A stretch of DNA of 27,346 bases from Flavobacteriaceae bacterium UBA6231. Its GTDB lineage: Bacteria; Bacteroidota; Bacteroidia; Flavobacteriales; Flavobacteriaceae. Location of the stretch: NCBI GenBank assembly GCA_002441545.1, contig DJWL01000166.1, positions 1 through 27,346 on the forward strand, in the 5' to 3' direction. The notes under the pieces are model-generated. The model did not search any database and had not been told where the DNA came from. It saw nothing but the letters and a program-made list of their open reading frames with translations. Every line of letters starts with the position of its first letter. Position 1 is the first letter of the stretch. Of this stretch, positions 8,190 to 14,413 are shown piece by piece. The position numbers and the translations under genes were made by a program.

Positions 8190-9218
8190 CTATTTAATCA
8201 ATACGCTTTTGTATTTAATTAAGTTTTTTAGTGTAATGCCTGTGCCTCTAACAACGGCTCTTAATGGGTCTTCAGCAATGTAAACTGGTAAATCTGTTTT
8301 TTGAGATAAACGTTTGTCTAAACCTCTAAGCATGGAGCCACCACCAGCTAAATAAATACCTGTGTTATAAATATCAGCTGCTAATTCTGGAGGTGTTTGA
8401 GACAAGGTTTCCATAACGGCATCTTCAATTCTTAAAATAGATTTATCTAAGGCTTTAGCAATTTCTCTAAATGAAATTTGAACTTGTTTTGGTTTTCCGG
8501 TTAACAAATCACGACCTTGAACGCTCATGTCATCTGGAGGAAGTTCTAAATCTTCAGTAGCTGCACCAATTTGAATTTTTATTTTTTCTGCAGTACGTTC
8601 TCCAACATATAAGTTGTGTTGTGTTCTCATATAATAAACAATGTCATTAGTAAACACGTCACCTGCAATTTTAACAGACTTGTCACATACAATGCCTCCC
8701 AAAGCAATAACTGCAATTTCGGTAGTTCCACCACCTATATCAACAATCATATTTCCTTTAGGTTGCATAATATCAACACCGATACCTATAGCTGCTGCCA
8801 TTGGCTCATGTATTAAATATACTTCTTTGCCATTTACACGTTCTGCACTTTCCTTAACAGCACGCATTTCAACTTCAGTAATTCCTGATGGTATACAAAT
8901 AACCATTCTTAATGCTGGTGTAAAAAACCTCTTTTTTAAAGCAGGAATATTTTTAATAAACATACTAATCATTTGCTCAGAAGCATCAAAATCTGCTATA
9001 ACACCATCTTTTAAAGGTCTTATGGTTTTAATGTTTTCATGAGTTTTTCCTTGCATTAAACTAGCTTCCTGACCAACATGTGTTATTTTGCCAGTTATTC
9101 TATCTCTTGCTACTATTGAAGGGGCATCAACAACAACTTTATCATTATGAATGATAAGGGTATTTGCGGTACCTAAATCTATTGCAATTTCTTCTGTTAG
9201 GAAGTCAAAAAAGCCCAT
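8190..9218 (-). CDS. mreB: Rod shape-determining actin homologue MreB
   Basis: This 342-aa cytoplasmic actin-fold ATPase forms membrane-associated filaments that guide lateral wall synthesis. The nucleotide-binding motifs are clear: phosphate-1 AIDLGTANTLI near residue 13, phosphate-2 VDIGGGTTEIAV around 160, and the adenosine motif LAGGGSMLRGLD around 290. An N-terminal amphipathic stretch MGFFDFLTEEI fits membrane association. It leads the mreBCD-mrdA-rodA run and begins 97 bases downstream of purH on the same strand, so it may share the purH transcript or have its own weak promoter. I saw no convincing -33/-7 pair in the gap. Confidence 0.97.
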   Translation of the reverse strand: MGFFDFLTEEIAIDLGTANTLIIHNDKVVVDAPSIVARDRITGKITHVGQEASLMQGKTHENIKTIRPLKDGVIADFDASEQMISMFIKNIPALKKRFFTPALRMVICIPSGITEVEMRAVKESAERVNGKEVYLIHEPMAAAIGIGVDIMQPKGNMIVDIGGGTTEIAVIALGGIVCDKSVKIAGDVFTNDIVYYMRTQHNLYVGERTAEKIKIQIGAATEDLELPPDDMSVQGRDLLTGKPKQVQISFREIAKALDKSILRIEDAVMETLSQTPPELAADIYNTGIYLAGGGSMLRGLDKRLSQKTDLPVYIAEDPLRAVVRGTGITLKNLIKYKSVLIK

Positions 9219-9314
9219 GTGCTAAAAATGATTTTAAGGGTTATAAACTATATCTTGTAAATGTAATAAAAGTTAAGGTATATAAAAGAAATAATATAAT
9301 TAGATATTTTATAA

Positions 9315-10847
9315 TTAATGTTTAAAGTGACGTGTACCAGTTAGAACCATAGCTACATTATTTTCGTTGCAATAATCAATGCTTAATTGATCTTTTATTG
9401 ATCCGCCAGGCTGAATAACTGAACTAATACCAGCATTTTTCGCAATTTCCACACAATCAGGAAATGGGAAAAATGCATCACTTGCCATTGCAGAACCCTT
9501 TAAATCAAAATTAAAAGTTTGTGCTTTGTGTATGGCTTGATTTAACGCATCAACACGACTTGTTTGCCCTGTTCCACTTGCTAATAATTGGTTATTTTTT
9601 GCTAATACGATAGTGTTAGATTTGGTATGCTTACAAATTTTTGAAGCAAAGATTAAATCACTTAACTCGTTTTCTGTTGGTTTATTGTTTGTAACATAAG
9701 TTAAATGCTCAATAGCATCTGTTATGGTATCTCTGTCTTGAACTAAAACACCATTTAAACAGCTTCTTACGCTTGTTTTTGGTAATTCAATATCATGAAT
9801 TATTAAAATGATTCTGTTTTTTTTTCCTTGTAAAATTTCTAAAGCATCAGCAACGTATGAAGGTGCTATAATTACTTCACAAAACAGGTTGTGTATTTCT
9901 TCAGCAGTAGCTTTATCTATTTCTGTATTACTAATTAAAACACCACCAAAAGCAGAAACAGGATCTCCTGCTAAAGCATCTAAATAAGCTTGTTTTATAG
10001 TTGTTCTTTGAGCTAAACCACAAGCATTATTGTGTTTTAAAATAGCAAATGTTGGAGCATCATTTTTAAACTCATTTATCAAATTTACAGCAGCGTCAAC
10101 ATCTAGTAAATTATTATAGCTAAGTTCTTTTCCGTGAAGTTTTGTAAACAGCGCATCAAAATCACCAAAGAAAAACCCTTTTTGATGAGGATTTTCACCG
10201 TATCTTAAAACTTGACCATTAGTTTCGCTAATTTTTAAAACAGCTTCTTCATGATTTTTGTTGAAGTAATTAAAAATTGCAGAATCATAGTGAGACGACA
10301 CATTAAATGCTTTAGTTGCAAAACGTTTTCTGTCACTTTCAGAAAGTGCTCCATTTTTTTCTGTTATAAGTTGCAAAAATTCAGCATAATTATCCATTGA
10401 AGCCACACAAACCACATCAGCATAATTTTTAGCTGCTGCACGAATTAATGAAATACCACCTATATCAATTTTCTCAATAATATCTTGCTCACTAGCTCCA
10501 GAAGCTACCGTTTTTTCAAATGGATATAAGTCAACAATTACAACATCAATTTGAGGAATGTCAAATTCAGCCAATTCAGCAATATCACTATCATTATTTT
10601 GACGATTTAAAATACCTCCAAACACTTTTGGGTGTAAAGTTTTTACACGTCCGCCAAGAATTGATGGGTATGAAGTTACATCTTCAACAGGAATTACATT
10701 GATACCTAAATTGTTAATAAATTCTTGTGTTCCACCAGTTGAATAAATGGTTACACCTTGCTCATTAAGTTTTCTTACAATAGGTTCTAACCCATCTTTA
10801 CTAAATACAGAAATTAGTGCAGACTTGATAGTTTTTTGGTTGTTCAT
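9315..10847 (-). CDS. purH: Bifunctional AICAR transformylase / IMP cyclohydrolase
   Basis: PurH carries out the last two steps of purine synthesis: formylation of AICAR with 10-formyl-THF, then ring closure to IMP. An N-terminal MGS-like cyclohydrolase domain is visible (STGGTQEFINNLG, then VTSYPSILGGRVKTLHPKVFGG), followed by a C-terminal transformylase domain with the catalytic region ILKHNNACGLAQ and the ending SIDYCNENNVAMVLTGTRHFKH. The open frame extends to 10886, but the extra 13 residues (MPFQVQNINNTTK) are not family-like. I therefore start at the ATG at 10847 (MNNQKTIKSALISVF), giving 510 residues including near-complete family length. It stands at the head of the cell-shape operon, an order common in Bacteroidota. 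Confidence 0.95.
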   Translation of the reverse strand: MNNQKTIKSALISVFSKDGLEPIVRKLNEQGVTIYSTGGTQEFINNLGINVIPVEDVTSYPSILGGRVKTLHPKVFGGILNRQNNDSDIAELAEFDIPQIDVVIVDLYPFEKTVASGASEQDIIEKIDIGGISLIRAAAKNYADVVCVASMDNYAEFLQLITEKNGALSESDRKRFATKAFNVSSHYDSAIFNYFNKNHEEAVLKISETNGQVLRYGENPHQKGFFFGDFDALFTKLHGKELSYNNLLDVDAAVNLINEFKNDAPTFAILKHNNACGLAQRTTIKQAYLDALAGDPVSAFGGVLISNTEIDKATAEEIHNLFCEVIIAPSYVADALEILQGKKNRIILIIHDIELPKTSVRSCLNGVLVQDRDTITDAIEHLTYVTNNKPTENELSDLIFASKICKHTKSNTIVLAKNNQLLASGTGQTSRVDALNQAIHKAQTFNFDLKGSAMASDAFFPFPDCVEIAKNAGISSVIQPGGSIKDQLSIDYCNENNVAMVLTGTRHFKH

Positions 10848-10936
10848 TTTTGTTGTGTTGTTTATATTTTGTACTTGAAACGGCAATTTTTAGATAAACT
10901 TCTGGTTACTTATTGAAGTATAATATCTTAAAAGTG

Positions 10937-10963
10937 CAAAAGTAATTATTTAAAGCAAAAATA
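10937..10963 (-). promoter_or_regulatory. Tandem -7-like promoter elements of purH
   Basis: On the minus strand two exact TAnnTTTG boxes occur upstream of purH: TACTTTTG (10937-10944, followed by C) and TATTTTTG (10956-10963, followed by C). Starting from the nearer box, transcription would begin near 10931 and give a leader of about 80 bases. No TTG at the standard distance was found for either, so which one is used is uncertain. Confidence 0.4.
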
Positions 10964-11061
10964 TATGTTTGAAAACTGTTTTGTTTTCATTTTTTTGTAA
11001 CGAATATTTTAATTTAACGTCTTACCTTTATACCTCAATAGTTTTATAGGAAAATCAATCT

Positions 11062-12312
11062 ATGTTACTTTATTTACGCCTTTTTAAAGAGAGTTTTTCG
11101 TTTGCGATTAATGCATTGAGAAATAATAAATTGCGTGCATTTTTATCTCTAATAGGGGTTACAGTAGGTGTTTTTTCAATAATAGCAGTTTTAGCAGCCG
11201 TAGATTCTTTAGATCAGAACATAAAAAGTCAGCTATCAGGAATTGATAAAAACACCATGTATGTAACTCGTTTTTCATTTGGGCCTACCTCAGTGCCTAG
11301 GTGGCAACGTGAAAATTTTCCACAAACCGGTAATGATGATTTTGAATTTATAAAACGTAATGTTTCTGGTATTGATGCTTGTGCATTTGCACTTTTTGGA
11401 AGTGGTCAAAGTATTAGATATAGAGATAGAACCCTCGAGAATATAAACACAACTCCAGTTTCAAATGAGATTTATGAAATTGATAATTTAAAGCTTTATA
11501 AAGGGAGATTCTATAATGAAACAGAGTCAAATACAGGAGCACCAGTAATTGTGATTGGATATAATTTGGCTCAAAACCTTTTTGAAAATGAAGAGCCTGT
11601 TGGAAAAGTGGTTAGAGTTTACGGAAGAAAGTTAACTGTTGTTGGTGTGCTTGAAAAATTTGGCGGTCTTAATATGGATTCACCAGATGAGAAAGCATTT
11701 GTTCCAGCAAATTTTGCCAGAAGATTTATGAATACTGGTAATAAAGGTGCTTTAACAATGATTATTATTAAACCTGAAAAGGGAATTGATATTGGTGCAT
11801 TTGAACAGGTTTTAAAACAAAAATATAGACGATACAGAGGTTTAAAGCCAGACGAGATTGACAACTTTTTTGTTAACAAACTTTCAGGTTTTACAGATTT
11901 AATTGACGGGATTATTTCAACAATGAATCTAATTGGTTGGGTAATTAGCGGATTTTCACTTTTAGTTGGTGGTTTTGGAGTGGCAAATATTATGTTTGTT
12001 AGTGTTAAAGAACGAACCAATTTAATAGGAATACAAAAAGCTATGGGAGCAAAAAACAGATTTATATTGTTTCAGTTTTTGTTTGAAGCCATTATTTTGG
12101 CAGTCATTGGTGGTCTTGTAGGTTTGCTTTTAGTATGGATAGGCACCATTATTGGTACAGCGTTGGCAGGCGATTTTGAATTTATTTTATCGTTTAAAAA
12201 TATGGTGCTAGGGTTTGCTGTTTCAAGTATTATTGGATTAATAGCAGGAATTTTACCCGCAAATTCTGCTGCAAAACTTGATCCTGTAGAAGCTATTAGA
12301 ACAGGAATGTAA
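11062..12312 (+). CDS. MacB/FtsX-type ABC transporter permease
   Basis: The 416-aa protein has the MacB-type permease plan: an N-terminal membrane helix (about 20-42), a large periplasmic domain (about 45-270), then three membrane helices in an FtsX domain. Family-typical stretches are NNKLRAFLSLIGVTVGVF, VANIMFVSVKERTNLIG and IQKAMGAKNRFILFQFLFEA. Such permeases are mechanotransmitting exporters or lipoprotein/antibiotic handling systems driven by a separate ATPase. No ATP-binding subunit or adaptor gene is adjacent in this window, so partner and substrate are unknown. It converges on the methionine sulfoxide reductase gene, with only eight bases between the stops. Confidence 0.88.
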   Translation: MLLYLRLFKESFSFAINALRNNKLRAFLSLIGVTVGVFSIIAVLAAVDSLDQNIKSQLSGIDKNTMYVTRFSFGPTSVPRWQRENFPQTGNDDFEFIKRNVSGIDACAFALFGSGQSIRYRDRTLENINTTPVSNEIYEIDNLKLYKGRFYNETESNTGAPVIVIGYNLAQNLFENEEPVGKVVRVYGRKLTVVGVLEKFGGLNMDSPDEKAFVPANFARRFMNTGNKGALTMIIIKPEKGIDIGAFEQVLKQKYRRYRGLKPDEIDNFFVNKLSGFTDLIDGIISTMNLIGWVISGFSLLVGGFGVANIMFVSVKERTNLIGIQKAMGAKNRFILFQFLFEAIILAVIGGLVGLLLVWIGTIIGTALAGDFEFILSFKNMVLGFAVSSIIGLIAGILPANSAAKLDPVEAIRTGM

Positions 12313-12320
12313 TATTGAAT

Positions 12321-12782
12321 CTATAAAAAGAGTATTGCTGCCTTGTTACACACAAATTCTAGAAAACGTACATCTTCTTCTGTAAATGGGTCTGGTGTAT
12401 TTGAATCAATATCAATTTGTCCTATGTTTTTTCCATTTACAAAAATTGGAATAACAATTTCTGCCTTGACAGTGATGCTGCAAGCGATATAATTATCTTG
12501 GGCAGTTACATCTGGTACTACAAAATTTTGATTGCTAACGGCTACTTGTCCACAAATACCTTTTCCAAAAGGGATAACAGTATGATCAGTTGGAGCTCCT
12601 ATATACGGACCTAGAATTAGTTCTTCTTTATCTCCGTTTCTAAAATAAAAACCAACCCAATTATAATAGGATACATTTTTTTCAAGCAATTCACAGACAT
12701 TTAAAAGTCTTTCATTTACTGATTTTATCTTGTTAGATATAATGTTTTCAATTTCCGGTTTTAAATTTTCAAAAATCATCAT
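12321..12782 (-). CDS. GAF-domain free methionine-(R)-sulfoxide reductase
   Basis: A single GAF domain fills this 153-aa cytosolic protein. The pattern W-GFYF, LILGPYIG, IPFGKGICG, NYIACS, AEIVIPI and IGQIDIDS matches the free methionine-R-sulfoxide reductase family (MsrC/YebR), which repairs free oxidised methionine. E. coli YebR has three conserved Cys; here the equivalents of the second and third are Cys77 and Cys101, while the first position is His67. The redox cycle must therefore use two Cys, or the substrate may differ. A second ATG one codon in is an equally good start. The gene is divergent from xrtF, with a short shared upstream region. Confidence 0.82.
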   Translation of the reverse strand: MMIFENLKPEIENIISNKIKSVNERLLNVCELLEKNVSYYNWVGFYFRNGDKEELILGPYIGAPTDHTVIPFGKGICGQVAVSNQNFVVPDVTAQDNYIACSITVKAEIVIPIFVNGKNIGQIDIDSNTPDPFTEEDVRFLEFVCNKAAILFL

Positions 12783-12791
12783 TCAAAAGTT

Positions 12792-12823
12792 TTGGTAAAA
12801 GTATTTAAAAAGACTTAACTTCG
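12792..12823 (+). promoter_or_regulatory. Probable promoter of xrtF operon
   Basis: TTG (12792-12794) and TAACTTCG (12816-12823) are separated by 21 bases, matching the Bacteroidota -33/-7 arrangement with one mismatch (C for T) in the -7 box. Transcription would start near 12829, about 32 bases before the proposed TTG start codon of xrtF. Confidence 0.45.
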
Positions 12824-12860
12824 ATATTCAAATTATTAAAATATAAAACAGTAATTTTTT

Positions 12861-13412
12861 TTGAAAGCACTTATTAATAAATATAAATCGGTTATTAAAT
12901 TTATAATTACATTTATTTTAGTATATGTTTCATTATCTGTTTGCTATAAATTTTATTTAGATTTTTCTAAAGATTCAAAATATTATCCAGATTATGTAAC
13001 CAATTTGGTTGCTAGACAAAGTAAAGAGTTAATTGATTTGATGGGTTATAAAGCAGAAGTTTTACCGCATCCAGATGAGCCTTCAATGAAATTAATTATC
13101 AATAATAAATATTTGGCAAGAATTACTGAAGGCTGTAACTCGGTTAGTGTAATTATTTTATTTGTATCATTTATTATGGCATTTTCTGGTAAACCAAAAA
13201 CAACATTTATATATATGCTGTCTGGAAGTGTTTTAATTTATTCTGTTAATTTAATTCGTATTGTATTTTTTTCAATTAGTTTATACCATTATCCGTGGCG
13301 AAAAGATATTTTGCACATGGTTATTTTTCCAGCTATAATTTATGGTATGGTATTTCTACTTTGGATAATTTGGGTGAATAGATTTTCAAATATGATTAGA
13401 AAAAATGAATAA
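12861..13412 (+). CDS. xrtF: Exosortase family protein XrtF
   Basis: The 183-aa inner-membrane protein has the exosortase/archaeosortase catalytic triad in the expected order and context: Cys92 in TEGCNSVSV, Arg133 in NLIRIVFFS and His152 in DILHMVIFP. Exosortases are transpeptidase-like enzymes thought to process proteins with a C-terminal tripartite sorting signal. The small size and the partner gene downstream fit the flavobacterial XrtF type. Translation must start at TTG 12861: an in-frame stop lies at 12852-12854, and the next Met is residue 61, inside the fold. The start overlaps no other gene and has no Shine-Dalgarno sequence. The stop overlaps the next gene by eight bases. No obvious substrate with a sorting signal is encoded in the window. 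Confidence 0.88.
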   Translation: MKALINKYKSVIKFIITFILVYVSLSVCYKFYLDFSKDSKYYPDYVTNLVARQSKELIDLMGYKAEVLPHPDEPSMKLIINNKYLARITEGCNSVSVIILFVSFIMAFSGKPKTTFIYMLSGSVLIYSVNLIRIVFFSISLYHYPWRKDILHMVIFPAIIYGMVFLLWIIWVNRFSNMIRKNE

Positions 13413-13833
13413 TCCAACAAAATATATATTACTCATTGTGCTTTTTGGATTATTGGTTTTAATCCGTGTTTTTGAAAACGAATTATTTTACGACCCATAT
13501 CTAGTTTTTTTTCAAAACGACTATTTATACCTTGATAATCCTAGACGTGAAGTATTTAAGTTAACAATGTTTACCTCATTAAGGTACTTCCTTAATACTG
13601 CAATTTCATTAGCAATATTATATATAGTATTTAAAGATAAAAGCATCGTGAAATTCTCTGGATTGATTTATGGAATTTCATTTGTTATATTAATTTTTAT
13701 CTATTTGTATTTTGTTGTAAACCCAAAACAAGAACAGTATTATTTATTCTTTAACATGCGCCGGTTTTTAATTCAACCAATTATTCTATTGGTCTTATTA
13801 CCAGCATTTTATTATTACAAATTGAAACATTAA
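13405..13833 (+). CDS. Exosortase F-associated membrane protein
   Basis: This 142-aa membrane protein has about four hydrophobic helices and conserved-looking charged turns (RVFENELFYDPYLVFFQND, NMRRFLIQPIILLVLLP). It matches the small flavobacterial protein that regularly accompanies XrtF. The eight-base overlap with xrtF makes joint function likely, but its role is unknown. The pattern of Arg/Asn-rich loops between helices could support substrate handling, which is inference only. Confidence 0.82.
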   Translation: MNNPTKYILLIVLFGLLVLIRVFENELFYDPYLVFFQNDYLYLDNPRREVFKLTMFTSLRYFLNTAISLAILYIVFKDKSIVKFSGLIYGISFVILIFIYLYFVVNPKQEQYYLFFNMRRFLIQPIILLVLLPAFYYYKLKH

Positions 13834-13845
13834 GTGTTAATATCA

Positions 13846-13887
13846 TGATAATTATCAGCTTAACATAGTAATATTTTTGTACTTTTG
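13846..13887 (+). promoter_or_regulatory. Palindromic operator candidate and -7 box of the copper locus
   Basis: TGATAATTATCA (13846-13857) is a perfect 12-bp palindrome, nested inside a wider TGTTAA (13835-13840) / TTAACA (13860-13865) pair. An exact Bacteroidota -7 box, TACTTTTG followed by C, is at 13880-13887. Transcription would begin about 13891-13893, so the ATG at 13894 would be almost leaderless. No TTG is present at -33; the palindrome occupies roughly -35 to -46, a position suited to an activator that replaces a weak -33, or to a repressor. The protein that binds is unknown. Confidence 0.4.
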
Positions 13888-13893
13888 CTACTT

Positions 13894-14310
13894 ATGAAAG
13901 AAGTTTTGCATAAAATAACAGCATTTTTTATGGCTTTAGTAGTATTGTTTTCTACTATGTCATTTACTATTGATATGCATTATTGTGGTGATACTTTAGT
14001 TGAAACTGCTATATTTCACAGAGCTAAAGGTTGTGGCATGGAAATGCAAAACCAAGCAACAGACTCAGGTTGTTCTGTTGAAAAAAAAGGATGTTGCTCA
14101 GAAAAACAGATTAATGTTCAAGGGCAAGATGAACTACAATTAACATTTGATAAACTTACTTTTGAAAAGCAACTTTTCGTTTCTTCATTTGTATATTCTT
14201 ATATCTCACTTTTTGAAAATATTGAAGATGAAGCATCTTCTTTTTCAGAATATCCACCTCCAATTATTGTCAAGAGTATCTACAAACTTGACGAAACGTA
14301 TTTAATTTGA
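13894..14310 (+). CDS. Small Cys-rich exported protein (HYC_CC_PP type)
   Basis: The 138-aa protein has a hydrophobic N-terminal segment (residues about 8-25, signal peptide or anchor), then HYCGD (29-33), Cys47 with nearby Met49 and Met51 (KGCGMEM), Cys60, a CC pair (Cys67-68) and a C-terminal YPPP. This pattern matches a Bacteroidota family known only by these signatures (HYC...CC...PP) and usually found beside heavy-metal RND pumps. The clustered Cys, Met and His suggest periplasmic copper or silver binding, but no function has been shown to my knowledge. The frame opens with TTG at 13885, inside the promoter box, so I start at the ATG at 13894. It precedes cusA by about 100 bases on the same strand. 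Confidence 0.78.
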   Translation: MKEVLHKITAFFMALVVLFSTMSFTIDMHYCGDTLVETAIFHRAKGCGMEMQNQATDSGCSVEKKGCCSEKQINVQGQDELQLTFDKLTFEKQLFVSSFVYSYISLFENIEDEASSFSEYPPPIIVKSIYKLDETYLI

Positions 14311-14330
14311 TTTTTAAACAATAGACATAA

Positions 14331-14354
14331 CATCCTTAAATTATCTTAAGGATG
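14331..14354 (+). repeat. Hairpin between the Cys-rich gene and cusA
   Basis: CATCCTTAA (14331-14339) and TTAAGGATG (14346-14354) form a perfect 9-bp inverted repeat with a 6-base loop. No T-run follows, so it is not a classical terminator; it could act as an attenuator, an mRNA-processing site or a protein-binding dyad. A further short dyad, GGTGT/ACACC, lies about 20 bases on (14366-14382). No promoter box was seen in this gap, so cusA is probably read from the upstream promoter through this element. Confidence 0.5.
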
Positions 14355-14413
14355 ACTAACTGTATTCGGTGTTTTCGTTACACCAATGTCTAACGGTTTA
14401 ATAATCAAATTAT

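Noticed and set aside
8641..9042. Plus-strand reading frame of 133 residues inside mreB
   Set aside because: It is antisense to a strongly conserved actin-family gene and its sequence mirrors mreB codon structure; no family features.
13846..13857. Classical Fur box
   Set aside because: The palindrome TGATAATTATCA is three bases shorter than the 7-1-7 Fur site and stands before copper, not iron, genes; kept only as an unassigned operator candidate.
14365..14400. Integron attC-like or mobile-element remnant (GTCTAAC next to GGTGT/ACACC)
   Set aside because: Only one short box fits the attC pattern, there is no matching partner box, cassette gene or integrase, and the dyad is short enough to arise by chance.
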